Numbered from the stretch's first letter, positions 37,350 to 47,433 are shown. The stretch is DNA of 64,000 bases from Bathymodiolus japonicus methanotrophic gill symbiont (GCF_019721995.1 NZ_BLYC01000007.1:1-64000), one strand, 5' to 3'. The notes: a model not told the origin generated them from the letters alone. Numbers and translations: made by a program.

Positions 37350-37844
37350 GAAGTCAGGGCTTATAGCCGCGTTGTCATGCTGAAAACATTGAAACGACCC
37401 TTTCAGGTTGTCTGGGTGTTTCGTCGCACACAGTGGATTGTTTTGTTTACGACCGATCTAAGTTTATCCGTCACACAGATTATTGAGTATTATGGTGCGC
37501 GATGGAAAATCGAATCCAGGTTCAAAGAGCTCAAGCAAGACATAGGGAGTCAGAAAAGTCAGTGTCGAAATGCGCAGGCAGTGACCAACCATTTGAACTT
37601 CTGTATGATGGCAACAACGCTGACGTGGATTTACGCGGATCGTTTAAAAACCGATCCGGAACGTCGACACAAAGTGAAGGGGCGAGCCAGTTTCGCCTTT
37701 CCAGATATCCGCCGCATCATTGCCGAAGCGGCTTTGGATCCGGATTTTGAAAGGGTTTGCCCCAAATACAGCAGCTCCCCTGTAAATTCGGTGGTAGCCG
37801 TTTTATTGCGAATGGTTGCTTGATGAATTTCTAAGAAACTTCAG
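37350..37844 (+). pseudogene. IS4-type transposase C-terminal fragment (IS4-C)
   Basis: The frame is open from the G1 junction to a stop at 37823 and reads IIEYYGARWKIESRFKELKQ, the Y-R-E-K region of IS4-type transposases, then a conserved LNFCMMATTLTWIYAD. Roughly the last 158 residues remain. The IS end AAGAAACTTCAG at 37833-37844 resembles the MITE-A terminus, so MITE-A may belong to this family. Confidence 0.8.
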
Positions 37845-37885
37845 CTCAGGAATACTTCGCTATTATTGATGTACTGATAACACCT

Positions 37886-38767
37886 ATGTCTACAGAATTT
37901 AAAACCATTGGTATTTTAGGCAAATCCGGCGCGCCTGAAATCGCAGAAACACTGATAGCATTGCATGAATTTCTGAAGCCTCATTACCAGCTTTGTATCG
38001 ATTCGGTCAGTGCTCCGCTCATCCCTGATTTTAGTGGCAAAATACAGCCGCTGATTAGTCTTGCTCAGCATTGCGACCTGCTAATTGCCGTGGGTGGTGA
38101 TGGCACTTTTTTATCCGCCGCGCGTATAGCATCGGGTTGCAACATCCCATTAATTGGTATCAACCTGGGACGGCTTGGTTTTTTGGTGGATATTTCCCCT
38201 GCTGAACTGGAAACAAAATTAAACGCTATATTGCAGGGGCATTTTCGCCAGGAAACACGATTTTTACTGCATACAAAAATTATCCGTGATACGCAAGTCA
38301 TTCATGAAGAAACCGCCGTTAACGAGGTGGTTGTGCATCGCTGGATCACGCCCAGCATGATTGAATTAAAAACCACGATTGATGGCGTTTATCTCAACAC
38401 CCAGCGCTCCGATGGCTTGATTATATCCACCCCTACTGGATCGACTGCCTATTCTCTCTCCGCTGGCGGTCCTATCATTCACCCTGAACTAGATGCATTA
38501 TTATTGCTTCCGCTTAATCCGCACACTTTATCCAATCGGCCTATTGTGATTAATGCTTCGGCGGAAATTGAAATCAACTTTATTAAAACTAAAGAGATTA
38601 ATGCCCAGGTCACCTGTGATCATATTCGCATTCCAGACGTATTAATTAGTGATACAATTTTAATCAATAAAGATCCTAATCCTATCACTATACTGCACCC
38701 CGAGAATCACGATTTTTTCCATACCTTGCGTGACAAACTTAATTGGAGCAGTGGCTACAATTTCTAA
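37886..38767 (+). CDS. nadK: NAD kinase
   Basis: NadK phosphorylates NAD to NADP. The 293-residue protein shows the conserved AVGGDGTFLSAAR near residue 69 (Gly-Gly-Asp), INLGRLGFLVDI near residue 92, VNEVVVHRW near residue 144 and SDGLIISTPTGSTAYSLSAG near residue 175. Length is normal. recN starts 3 bp after its stop, the usual gammaproteobacterial pairing. The start follows 41 bp of spacer after the IS4-C end, so its native promoter may be lost. Confidence 0.97.
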   Translation: MSTEFKTIGILGKSGAPEIAETLIALHEFLKPHYQLCIDSVSAPLIPDFSGKIQPLISLAQHCDLLIAVGGDGTFLSAARIASGCNIPLIGINLGRLGFLVDISPAELETKLNAILQGHFRQETRFLLHTKIIRDTQVIHEETAVNEVVVHRWITPSMIELKTTIDGVYLNTQRSDGLIISTPTGSTAYSLSAGGPIIHPELDALLLLPLNPHTLSNRPIVINASAEIEINFIKTKEINAQVTCDHIRIPDVLISDTILINKDPNPITILHPENHDFFHTLRDKLNWSSGYNF

Positions 38768-38769
38768 TC

Positions 38770-40449
38770 ATGCTACAAAACCTTAATATCATTGACCTTG
38801 CTATCGTCAAATCACTCGATTTAAACCTGGAAAAAGGCCTATCAGTACTCACCGGTGAGACAGGCGCAGGCAAGTCTATTTTGCTCACCGCCCTGGGGTT
38901 GGCCTTAGGGGATCGCGCAGATGCAAGCTATGTACGCCCTGACTGCGAGCGTGCAGAAATTAACCTAAGCTTTGATTTATCTGATGCACCAGCCGCCCAG
39001 GCCTGGCTGGAAGAAAATGAATTTGATGCCGATGAACAATGCCTCATTCGACGCACTATACGTCAGGATGGTCGCTCCAAAGCTTATATTAATGGCCGAC
39101 CGACTACCTTACAGGCGCTAAAGCTACTCAGCTCCCAATTGGTAGAAATTCACGGCCAGCATGCGCATCTGACTTTATTAGATAGTGATGAGCAGCGTAA
39201 GTTTCTGGATGGCTATGCAAAAAATACTGACTTGCTGGAAAAATCTAACCAGGCCTATCTGCAATGGCGTAGTAACCATATAGAACTGGAAGGCTTAATT
39301 AAATCCTCAACCGATCTCAGCAACCAGGAGGATTTATATCGTTATCAGCTAAACGAACTGGAACAGCTTGATTTAACGCACTATGATTACCCTGCCCTAT
39401 CAACCGAACATACTAAACTGGCGAACCTGGAGCAGATATTAAAAGTAGGACAAACTCAGTTGGACCTACTGTCTGAAAATGAACATCAATCAGCTAACCA
39501 GATGGTTAGTCAGAGTATTAGCGCCTTAACGGACCTCAGTTTGTTAGCGAGTGAATTTGAAGAGCCCAATAAATTATTAATTGAAGCGCAGATTCAAATC
39601 CATGAAGCTACGCAGCAATTGCGTCATTTCCTGGAAGCCCAGGAAATTGATCCGCTACGACTACAGGAACTGGAAGATCAGATTGGTATTATTCAAGCCT
39701 TATCCCGTAAACACCATGTAGACCCTGAAGAGCTACCTGATATTGCCGAAAAACTCAGTCAGGAACTCGCTAATTTAAGCCATAGTAGCGAGCGTATAGA
39801 TGAACTGAAACACCTGGTAGAGCAAAACCAGCAGGATTACTTTGCGTTTGCACAAGCTTTGCATCAGCAACGCGTTAAAGCAGGTAAAGATCTATCGAAC
39901 CTTATCTCGACGATGATTCATGAGCTGGGTATGCCGCAGGGAAAATTCAGTATTAGTATATCGGCACAGGAAATCAGCCAGCCCAGGATTAACGGTAATG
40001 ATAAAATTGAATTTTTAGTCAGTGCTAACCCCGGGCTTCCACTACGACCTTTGGCCAAAGTAGCGTCAGGGGGAGAATTATCCAGAATTAGCTTAGCCAT
40101 TCAGGTCAGTACTAGTCATGACAAAGATGTTCCAACCATGATCTTTGATGAAGTGGATTCTGGAATTGGCGGGGGAATCGCAGAGATTGTCGGACAAAAA
40201 CTACGCACTTTAGGTAAAAGTACGCAGGTTTTATGTGTAACCCATCTACCGCAAGTTGCTGCACAGGCGCATCAGCATTTATTTGTATTTAAAACCAGCG
40301 ATGCAGTTATGACCACCTCACAGGTTAAGACATTATCCACCGAACAGCGCATAGAAGAAACTGCACGTATGCTGGGTGGCGTTAATATCACTGATTCAAC
40401 ATTGACCCATGCTAAAGAAATGCTAATGACAGGGATGGCAGGTAACTAA
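38770..40449 (+). CDS. recN: DNA repair protein RecN
   Basis: An SMC-like ATPase for double-strand-break repair, 559 residues. Walker A is TGETGAGKSI near residue 29; VEIHGQHAHLTLLD near residue 124 follows; a coiled-coil middle runs about 160-370; LAKVASGGELSRISLAIQ near residue 429 is the ABC signature; and TMIFDEVDSGIGGGIAEIVG near residue 457 is Walker B. Start 38770 (MLQNLNIIDLAIV) matches family starts. Intact. Confidence 0.97.
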   Translation: MLQNLNIIDLAIVKSLDLNLEKGLSVLTGETGAGKSILLTALGLALGDRADASYVRPDCERAEINLSFDLSDAPAAQAWLEENEFDADEQCLIRRTIRQDGRSKAYINGRPTTLQALKLLSSQLVEIHGQHAHLTLLDSDEQRKFLDGYAKNTDLLEKSNQAYLQWRSNHIELEGLIKSSTDLSNQEDLYRYQLNELEQLDLTHYDYPALSTEHTKLANLEQILKVGQTQLDLLSENEHQSANQMVSQSISALTDLSLLASEFEEPNKLLIEAQIQIHEATQQLRHFLEAQEIDPLRLQELEDQIGIIQALSRKHHVDPEELPDIAEKLSQELANLSHSSERIDELKHLVEQNQQDYFAFAQALHQQRVKAGKDLSNLISTMIHELGMPQGKFSISISAQEISQPRINGNDKIEFLVSANPGLPLRPLAKVASGGELSRISLAIQVSTSHDKDVPTMIFDEVDSGIGGGIAEIVGQKLRTLGKSTQVLCVTHLPQVAAQAHQHLFVFKTSDAVMTTSQVKTLSTEQRIEETARMLGGVNITDSTLTHAKEMLMTGMAGN

Positions 40450-41012
40450 TAGCTGAAAACCAGTTTTCTGCTCGCAACGTATCCCATTCATACCCAAAAC
40501 TTTTATCAGGAAGCCCTGGTTAAAAATAAGATCAGGCGCAAACCTGGAAAAACCCTTTAAACATTGAATTTTAGTGCAAGCAGTAAAGCACAACATGTAC
40601 AGCATCATTTTATCGGAACGCGCCTTGTAGAAATACGGGGCGAACCACATATGTCCCTATTATTTCCTTTATCCTGCTTTTCTCCTTAAACCAACTTAAG
40701 GGTAACGCTGCCAATGTCATTAAGTTAAGCACTAAAACATTGATTTATTCAGCAATTATCAATGAGAGTTTCTCCAACAAATTTCCAATGTTGTAGCAAG
40801 ATTATGCAAATGGCGATCTCGTGTCCAAAGAAAAGTATTTGCTGTCAATAATTTCGAATACAACAGCTTTAGTTAATGCAGAATTTTGGATTGATGGGTA
40901 GATATTCTATTAAAATACATCCATCAATCCAAAGTTGCCGAAGTACTTGCGCTTAGTCACTAGAAAAAAGCCAAAGTTTTTTACTCCTGCATATTTAATA
41001 TATCTACGCCAC
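40450..41012. other. 563-bp gap without a gene; contains a foldback repeat
   Basis: No reading frame here has a recognisable product; the reverse frame at 40423-40650 overlaps recN and looks spurious. At 40885-40934 TTTGGATTGATGG and CCATCAATCCAAA form a perfect 13-bp inverted repeat around an AT-rich loop. The same GATTGATG/CATCAATC arms occur around the hairpin at 58499-58535, so both may belong to one repeat family. Confidence 0.6.
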
Positions 41013-41627
41013 CTACCAGCCCATCAATGGTTTTTTACCCTGCTTGGCAATTTCTACATTGTCTTCCCAGACAGCTAACCCTGTTGCCAGATCTGTCAGC
41101 GCCATATGGAAGAAAAAATAAGATTCGCGCATTCTTCCCTGTGAACTGGTCTGTTGTACAATTTCACCTGAAAAACTCATATCCGGTGCAATTGCCGTGC
41201 CGCGTTTTTGTACTGTGGATTGATTGAACATATCATCTTCTTCCAGCCTGCGCACCTGCTTGCTGGCCATATCATCTGGCCCATTGCCTCCAACAGCGGT
41301 CGTCGTCAGTACTTTTCCAGAGCGTAGTAATGCCTGCCTGATTTTATCGGTCAATATGCGGGTATTGATATGTTGCATGGTGGAATTTTTTACCGTGCTG
41401 ATCATTAATATGCTTTTACGTCCATCTGAGCGATTAAGCACACCTGATGCCAGTAGGGAATTAATGCCCTTTTCAGCTGCAATCTGCCAGTCTTTAAAGT
41501 CAACTTCATCGACCGTAACCAGGCCCTCATTACCGGTCGCATCTATGCGCTTTACAGAGGGACCACAGGCTGTCAGTAACAATGCTGTGCTGGTAATTCC
41601 GATCAGTGATATGATTTTTGTATTCAT
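41013..41627 (-). CDS. LpoB-like penicillin-binding-protein activator lipoprotein
   Basis: The 204-residue protein has a lipobox (ALLLTACGP, residues 15-23) and the LpoB C-terminal domain: ILMISTVKNSTMQHINTRIL near residue 75, EIVQQTSSQGRMRESYFFFH near residue 154 and GLAVWEDNVEIAKQGKKPLMG at the end. LpoB stimulates PBP1B from the outer membrane. It is last in a reverse-strand run with YcfL, COG3014 and CsgG-type proteins, a recurring neighbourhood. Confidence 0.92.
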   Translation of the reverse strand: MNTKIISLIGITSTALLLTACGPSVKRIDATGNEGLVTVDEVDFKDWQIAAEKGINSLLASGVLNRSDGRKSILMISTVKNSTMQHINTRILTDKIRQALLRSGKVLTTTAVGGNGPDDMASKQVRRLEEDDMFNQSTVQKRGTAIAPDMSFSGEIVQQTSSQGRMRESYFFFHMALTDLATGLAVWEDNVEIAKQGKKPLMGW

Positions 41628-41657
41628 TTAAATGTCCTGTTTTTGCAATCTTTAAGT

Positions 41658-42399
41658 TTAACCTCGAGCAGCATCATTTTCTCTAATGCTCAAAGTAAAG
41701 TCCTTACATCTGGGGTTTGGAGAAACCGCATTCAGCCGGACAGTATCGCCAGGAATAACGGTCTTAGGTATCCAGGTACTGGCAGCAGTTTCAACTTCCA
41801 TGCCATCTATATCCAGCCAGGTAAAACGGTAGGCAATTTGGTACGGATTATCGCCCATAAACCAGGATGCCAGTTGCGTCCAGAATCCGGTTCTTACATT
41901 TCGTGCAGTGACCTGAACTTTTAGCAAGCCGTCCGGCAGTTCTTTTTTATCCACTCGAACAATCTCCAGGCGGTTTTTAAGAAAGGCATCGGTTGATACT
42001 TTAGACGTATCCACTGCAGCAACCTGCATGCTCTTTTGCTCATTTTCAACGGTATTTGCAGTGGCCTGGCATGCTAAAAGCAACAGGCGCGCCATGCTAC
42101 CTCACGAAATTCCGGGACTCCTGTCGCCATAATTCGTTCACCTACGCAGCGGATGGGAGATGCCCTGAACGCCCTGCGTCCGCAACGACTACGCACAAAA
42201 GCCGCTTCGTCATTACTACCTCACTGGCTGGACGGCTATTCGGAATGCAATTCTTGCTCCTCTCGCGTGCTGCTAGCACACGTCGAATCAGCGAATTGCC
42301 CTGTCGCCTATCAGGGACTAAAAATCAACACTTCGCTAAGCTCCGTTTCCATGATTTTCAGCGGAGGCAGCTTAGGGTAGTAATATAAATTTTTTTCAT
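41658..42399 (-). pseudogene. YcfL/DUF1425 lipoprotein, interrupted by G1
   Basis: It starts at 42399 with MKKIYITTLSCL behind AAGGA. G1 follows, and its exact removal gives SCLLLLACQAT, a proper lipobox. The remainder reads NRLEIVRVDKKELPDG, GLLKVQVTARNVRTGFWTQL and YRFTWLDIDGMEVETAASTW, as in DUF1425 lipoproteins. The G1 element splits the signal peptide, so the lipoprotein is no longer made in full. It lies 30 bp from the LpoB-like gene. Confidence 0.87.
42084..42363 (+). mobile_element. G1 element, copy j
   Basis: Full 280-bp copy antisense to the lipoprotein gene, inserted between the codons for Cys-Leu and Leu-Leu-Ala-Cys without base gain or loss. Right flank GAGG. A CAACAC variant replaces CACCAC in the loop of the terminal hairpin. 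Confidence 0.95.
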
Positions 42400-42425
42400 A
42401 GTGAGTCCTTGTTTTAAAATGAATC

Positions 42426-43937
42426 TTATTGTAATTCGACTAATTTATAAATCAGTTTATTCGCAGATAAAGCCCGAATATAGACGATAGCGATATTCGT
42501 GTCTTTTTCTATTGCAAGCTCTTTGCCTCCCCCACTCGCACCTATCGGGCTGATTTTTAATACTCCGTCCTTAGGCAAAGGTACATGAGCGATCTGCACT
42601 TCTTTGGGTAAGGTTTCCCAGCCTCGGGTATCGGCGGTATTAAACATAAACTTATAAATCCCCGTCAGTGCATAGGCACCAATCTCGGCGCCACTGTTCC
42701 CAGATTGTCTGGCAGCATGAACTATTGCATAACTCTCCAGCTCTTTAGTCAAGGTTGAAACCACTAGCCGAGTGATCATTGATGGTAATTTATCATGATA
42801 TTCCTGCGACATAATTGCATCAAAATCTGAAACCACTTCAGTGCGCACCGATTGCTGCTGATTATTATATCTGTATTCGACATCCAGCCCCGGTAATAAA
42901 GTCGGGAAATATTCGTAGCGGGGAAATGCTATGCCTGTATAACCGACATAAGGTAGCACTATTTGAAATTTTTCCTGTTTAAGCGCTGGTGCACGGCCAT
43001 TAAATAAAACCACAAAAACTATTTTTTTATTCAGCGGGTATTGATAAGGTGCTACACCTGCCAATTGCGTTGGAACTCTACTACCTATACGCTTCGCTGC
43101 GGTAACATAGTCTCTTTGAATCAATCTGTTATCTGGATTCATTTTATACAGATTACGAAAGTCGACTAGGGCCTCACTGTAATTATTTTCCATTAAATAA
43201 CCTATAGCAGAAAAATAACTGACAAAAGGGTTTGCCAGGCTGCCATAGAGCTTATTAGCTTTGTTCGCTGAAGTTGTATAGGCTTTATTAACCTCTGGGA
43301 TTTTGACTATGGCTCCGAAAGGTATCGTGGTATTTTGATTACCGAGAGAGCGACTTTGTTGCTGGTTTTTTCGGTTTTTCGCATCTATTTCTTTCTGACT
43401 AGTATGAATTTCATCAGCAAATTTCCTAACCACCTGCTTTTGCGCTGCACGCATCCTGCGTAATTCGACCTGCGCACCTACCAGCTCATTCAGGGAAAAA
43501 TAATTCAGTGCTTTATAGGCATTCAGCATCACTCTATCCAGGTACATACCCTGATAGGGTAATGCATTTGGATTGGTCAGCGCAGAACCAACCTCTGAAC
43601 CGGCTGCTCGCGCATTAATCACGGCTCGTTGATCAAAGTCCTTAAGCAGTGTTTCAGCTTCCTCAAACTTGCGCAGGCTGGTTTGATACTCACTCGCGCT
43701 GTAATTGGCGGTGCCGGCTTCTAAGTTCCACATTAATGCATCACCGGTATCGCTTCTATCCTCGCTTTTTTCAGTTAAATCTTTTGCTGCACGTGTTACA
43801 TTCCCCGAATAATAGACATCCATATACGGCTTTTTCTGCTTGTTGGCATCAATAATAGAAGAACAACCTGCCATCAAGCTATTGATACAAACCAACAGTA
43901 ATATACCTGTTAGTTTTTTATAAAGAGTTTTTTCCAC
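42426..43937 (-). CDS. COG3014 family lipoprotein
   Basis: About 503 residues with a lipoprotein signal (LTGILLLVCINSLMAGCSS). The N-terminal helical TPR-like part (ARAAGSEVGSALTNPNALPY, LVGAQVELRRMRAAQKQVV) is followed by a beta-rich C-terminal half. Such proteins co-occur with LpoB, YcfL and CsgG-like genes. Two MITE-A end slivers (43937-43967) abut the start and rewrite its first base: GTG at 43937 is the natural position, while an ATG at 43967 now lies in the repeat. Confidence 0.83.
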   Translation of the reverse strand: MEKTLYKKLTGILLLVCINSLMAGCSSIIDANKQKKPYMDVYYSGNVTRAAKDLTEKSEDRSDTGDALMWNLEAGTANYSASEYQTSLRKFEEAETLLKDFDQRAVINARAAGSEVGSALTNPNALPYQGMYLDRVMLNAYKALNYFSLNELVGAQVELRRMRAAQKQVVRKFADEIHTSQKEIDAKNRKNQQQSRSLGNQNTTIPFGAIVKIPEVNKAYTTSANKANKLYGSLANPFVSYFSAIGYLMENNYSEALVDFRNLYKMNPDNRLIQRDYVTAAKRIGSRVPTQLAGVAPYQYPLNKKIVFVVLFNGRAPALKQEKFQIVLPYVGYTGIAFPRYEYFPTLLPGLDVEYRYNNQQQSVRTEVVSDFDAIMSQEYHDKLPSMITRLVVSTLTKELESYAIVHAARQSGNSGAEIGAYALTGIYKFMFNTADTRGWETLPKEVQIAHVPLPKDGVLKISPIGASGGGKELAIEKDTNIAIVYIRALSANKLIYKLVELQ

Positions 43938-44149
43938 TGAAGTTTCCCAATAACTGAAGTTTCCCATATCCCTTCCTGATTATCCCTAACCCTCAGCCAT
44001 ATTCAAACACGCACATCATTCCTGCATGTTGTTAGCAGGAATCAATAGACCTAAGCAATAGATTCCCGATAAAAGGCTTAGAGAATGACGCAGCCGAGTA
44101 TTCATAAGGTACTGATATTAAATACTTTTATCATGATCGCTGAGCATTG

Positions 44150-44327
44150 TACCTTAATATACTTCGCGCAGTCACGGATGCGGAAAATATAGTGAGCTGA
44201 TTTTTGTCGAGAGCAAGGCGATGAAACTAGCACATAGCTGGCTACGTAACGGTTTCAGCAACATAGCTATTGGCAAAAACTCAGCCGCTAGAAATCCACA
44301 GTCGTGACCGTGCGAAGTATAAGTACC
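44150..44327. repeat. 178-bp imperfect foldback element (MITE-D)
   Basis: The arms ATACTTCGCGCAGTCACG and CGTGACCGTGCGAAGTAT pair with few mismatches. Inside, GCTGATTTTTG/CAAAAACTCAGC and TGAAAC/GTTTCA pair again, so nearly the whole segment folds into one long hairpin. It is non-coding and occupies the gap between COG3014 and CsgG-type genes. The rest of that 400-bp gap shows no gene. Confidence 0.7.
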
Positions 44328-44367
44328 CATTAAGCTTAAGCTATTAGTTGCATTTGATACCAGTTCG

Positions 44368-45309
44368 TTACCACCCGGGAGTCACTCTAGGATACGCTGC
44401 ATCGTTCTCTCTAATCTCTGTCTGCAGTAACCTGCAGATATCCCCGTAATGAATGCGTCCTGCACCAGAGATTATTTTGGCCTTGCTGAATTTACCTTCT
44501 ACCGATGTTACTTCGATAATCCCCACTTGCTCTTCGTAACCACCTAATGCTTCTCCTGTATCTGCATCAATGATTGCTTCGCCTTGACTGACGACTTTAC
44601 ATTGCTTACCTACTTCCAGGCCAACACCTTTACCCCGGTTTAAAACAACTCCGGTGCTGGATACTTTAATGACTTTAATCGGATAAATGCCAGCAAGAAT
44701 TGCATTACCAACCTCTGTTGCCGCTTTGGTAAACAGCAGATCGCTATAATCAGCAACCGTCCAGTAGCGTCGCTCAGATGAAGGAATTTCCCGACGTATT
44801 TGGTCAAATCTTATTTTCTGAATCACCTGATCAGCTAATACGATCTTTCCTGTACTGCTTTGAATGATCTGAAATTGGCTTTTAAATGTTGCCACTAACC
44901 TTGGCAATGTTTCACCAGTGATAGTGATATTTTGCCTTACCGCACTGACTTCCAGTCTGTTGATGACTCCGGTAACAAGATAATCCGCAACCAGCAGTTT
45001 GCCCATAAGTTCAATTTGCCCGGGTTCTGCCCAGTAGGATTCAGTCAGGCGGTTCTCTGCCATAACTTTGTTGATCTGGGTACGGGTCAGCATATTAAAT
45101 TTTCGGGATTTTTCCAGAAACTGAATAAGCTGATTAGAAAATTCTCGTTCTGCCAAAGTACGTGTAATTTCCACCTCACCAATATGCGTGGTATCAACAA
45201 CCGGACTGAGTTGAAACGGTAATACAGCCATTGTTGGCTGCTTGGCTGGTGCACCATAGGCTAGCGGTACAAACAATAAAGCTATCAGTAAAAAGATATT
45301 TTTTTGCAT
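44368..45309 (-). CDS. CsgG/HfaB family secreted protein
   Basis: The start at 45309 (MQKNIFLLIALLFVPLAYGA) follows AAGGGAAAC and gives a Sec signal peptide without lipobox Cys. The 313-residue product has TMAVLPFQLSPVVD, EFSNQLIQFLEKSRKFNML, LLVADYLVTGVINRLE and a C-terminal GVGLEVGKQCKVVSQGEAII domain, as in CsgG-like outer-membrane assembly proteins. It heads the lipoprotein cluster and is intact. The precise role here is not known. Confidence 0.85.
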   Translation of the reverse strand: MQKNIFLLIALLFVPLAYGAPAKQPTMAVLPFQLSPVVDTTHIGEVEITRTLAEREFSNQLIQFLEKSRKFNMLTRTQINKVMAENRLTESYWAEPGQIELMGKLLVADYLVTGVINRLEVSAVRQNITITGETLPRLVATFKSQFQIIQSSTGKIVLADQVIQKIRFDQIRREIPSSERRYWTVADYSDLLFTKAATEVGNAILAGIYPIKVIKVSSTGVVLNRGKGVGLEVGKQCKVVSQGEAIIDADTGEALGGYEEQVGIIEVTSVEGKFSKAKIISGAGRIHYGDICRLLQTEIRENDAAYPRVTPGW

Positions 45310-45393
45310 AATGTTTCCCTTATAAATTGCTGTTAAATTATACTGTATCCATGGCTGCATTTCTTAGAAGGTCCGCAGGAACTCCCTCATTCC

Positions 45394-45819
45394 ATGCAAC
45401 TCTTACGCCTGTCTGCCATTGCCTATGCTCTGATCAGTTACCTGCTTACCCTGGTTTCTACTGACGGCTTCAGCGCTCTGCTTCAGGTCTTGACGGAACT
45501 TATTATTACCATTGCCTTTGCCTGGCTAATGCTGAGTATCACAAAAAAGCAGGTACGTTTTATACAAACCACCAGTACCTTGCTGGGTGCCGATGCACTG
45601 ATCAGCGCGTTTGCTATTCCTGTGCTCACTGCACTGCATCAATACGCAAGTAATATGCCAGCTATTTATACCATGCTGGCGCTTATGTTATGGAACTGGT
45701 TGGTTACTGCGCATATTATTCGCCATGCATTAGACAAGTCGTTTTCATTTGCATTAGGTATCGCATTCTTATATGTGTTCAGCGCGTCACAAATTATGGG
45801 GCTATTATTTCCCATCTGA
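45394..45819 (+). CDS. small membrane protein, 3' end changed by MITE-A
   Basis: 141 residues with about four hydrophobic helices (FAWLMLSITKKQVRFIQTTS, MPAIYTMLALMLWNWLVTAH). I do not recognise the family. The TGA stop is made by the MITE-A end CTGAAG. Removing the MITE with its nested IS and the target duplication restores GLLFPINPAS-stop, so only the last four residues were lost. It is divergent from the CsgG-type gene and probably still functional. Confidence 0.72.
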   Translation: MQLLRLSAIAYALISYLLTLVSTDGFSALLQVLTELIITIAFAWLMLSITKKQVRFIQTTSTLLGADALISAFAIPVLTALHQYASNMPAIYTMLALMLWNWLVTAHIIRHALDKSFSFALGIAFLYVFSASQIMGLLFPI

Positions 45820-45845
45820 AGTTTCCCAATTATTGAGTAGCTGAA

Positions 45846-47377
45846 ACTCGATGTTCAAGTTTTTGATATTGAGAAGGTAAAATCAGGTATTCTGAGGTTG
45901 TTGTAATTTTATCGGTGTAATCCCATGTTAATGAATGCCCCAGCCACCTTTATCCAAAGCTATATTGACGATTTAAATGATGCGCTCAATCAGCTAAAAC
46001 CCGGAGCCGCTTTGACACGGATTCAAGCCGCTTGGTTGGGCACTTGTTTAACGTGCATACTGCTAATGAACTCTGTTTGCTGGGCTAAGTTTGAGCGAGC
46101 AAGCCTTGGAGATTGCAAAGTAGCCGCATTATCCTGGGTGTTTCGTAAAGCAAGTATACCCTGGGACTGGTTGCTACGGTTGAGTGTGGTCTTAATTTTA
46201 AAACGTTATGGCATTACTGAAGGTGTGTTGGCCTTTGATGAATCAGACCGAGCACGATCTAAGTCTACAAAACGTATTTATAAGGTTTACAAGCAGAAAC
46301 ACAAAGGCTCCCGCGGGTATGTTAATGGACAAACGATAGTATTATTGCTGCTAGTTACCTCATCCATTACAGTGCCTGTCGGTTTTTTCTTTTATATGCC
46401 GGGTCCAGCCTTAAAGCAGTGGGATAAAGAAGATAAACGGTTGAAAAAGAGCGGTATAGCAAAAAAAGATCGGCCTATTAAGCCTGAACGTGACAGTGCC
46501 TACCCGACCAAAACAGAGATTGCATTAGGCTTATTAAAAGAGTTTAAAGTTGCGCATAGCCTGATTAAAATTAAAGGCGTACTGGCTGATGCGCTGTATG
46601 GTGAAAAAGCCTTTATGGACGAAGCCGCTAAAGAATCTGGAGGCTCGCAGGTGATTAGCCAATTACGTAAAAACCAAAATATTGAATATAGAGGTAGAAT
46701 AAGGTCAGTCGAGAGCTACTTTAATTCGATTAACAAAGGCATTGATCAGATAATACGTGTACGTGGCGGCAAAGAGATTAAAGTGACTGTCAGCAGTGCA
46801 CGATTAAAGGTGAGTTCTCACAGTAAAAAGCGCTTTGTCATTGCCTTAAAATATGACGGTGAAAACGACTATCGCTATTTAGTGGCGACAGACCTGACTT
46901 GGCGCACACAAGATATTATTCAAGCCTATACGTTGAGATGGCTGATTGAGGTTTTCTTTGAGGACTGGAAGCTTTATGAAGGATGGGGGCGTGAGGCCAA
47001 ACAATTAGATGAAGAGGGATCAAGCCGTGGCCTGATTCTGAGTCTTTTGTTTGACCATTGCCTTCTCCTTCACCCAGAGCAAATAGCCCGCATTGAAAGC
47101 AAACTACCTGCGTATACCGTAGGAAGCTTACAGCGCAAGTCTCAAATGGATGTACTGCTTGAGTTCATCACGTCATTGCTAGAGTTTCCAGATCCTGGTG
47201 ATAAGCTGAAAGAGTTAGGTGAATTAATAAAGGATGTGTTTCAACTGATGCCATCAGGAAAACATATGATTGGCAGAGATTTAGGGCGCTTAGGGCCAAC
47301 AGCATCATTAAAGTATTGTTCTGCTGGGGAAGGTAAGAGTTTGATGGCAATGGGATGGAAAAACTTGAACATCGAGT
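45846..47377 (+). mobile_element. IS4-B insertion sequence, full length
   Basis: 1532 bp from ACTCGATGTTCAAG to CTTGAACATCGAGT. The MITE-A target GCTGAAATAC is split with a GAA copy on both sides, giving a 3-bp duplication. Confidence 0.93.
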
Positions 47378-47379
47378 GA
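45925..47379 (+). CDS. IS4-like DDE transposase (IS4-B)
   Basis: 484 residues, starting MLMNAPATFIQSYIDDLNDA. It is nearly identical to the copy at 26684, which stops earlier because GGTGA there replaces GGGGA here near SAG(E)GK; this longer ending (MAMGWKNLNIE) uses the terminal repeat and may be the native one. The same DDE candidates are present: AFDESDRAR, ADALYGEKAF and RWLIEVFFEDW. Likely active. Confidence 0.88.
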   Translation: MLMNAPATFIQSYIDDLNDALNQLKPGAALTRIQAAWLGTCLTCILLMNSVCWAKFERASLGDCKVAALSWVFRKASIPWDWLLRLSVVLILKRYGITEGVLAFDESDRARSKSTKRIYKVYKQKHKGSRGYVNGQTIVLLLLVTSSITVPVGFFFYMPGPALKQWDKEDKRLKKSGIAKKDRPIKPERDSAYPTKTEIALGLLKEFKVAHSLIKIKGVLADALYGEKAFMDEAAKESGGSQVISQLRKNQNIEYRGRIRSVESYFNSINKGIDQIIRVRGGKEIKVTVSSARLKVSSHSKKRFVIALKYDGENDYRYLVATDLTWRTQDIIQAYTLRWLIEVFFEDWKLYEGWGREAKQLDEEGSSRGLILSLLFDHCLLLHPEQIARIESKLPAYTVGSLQRKSQMDVLLEFITSLLEFPDPGDKLKELGELIKDVFQLMPSGKHMIGRDLGRLGPTASLKYCSAGEGKSLMAMGWKNLNIE

Positions 47380-47433
47380 AATACACAATGCTGGTGTATC
47401 GAGGTTTATTTTAGGTGGTTTTGCCATGTTTAT

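Noticed and set aside
40423-40650. Reverse-strand 75-residue frame after recN
   Set aside because: It overlaps recN, has no recognisable domain and no ribosome site.
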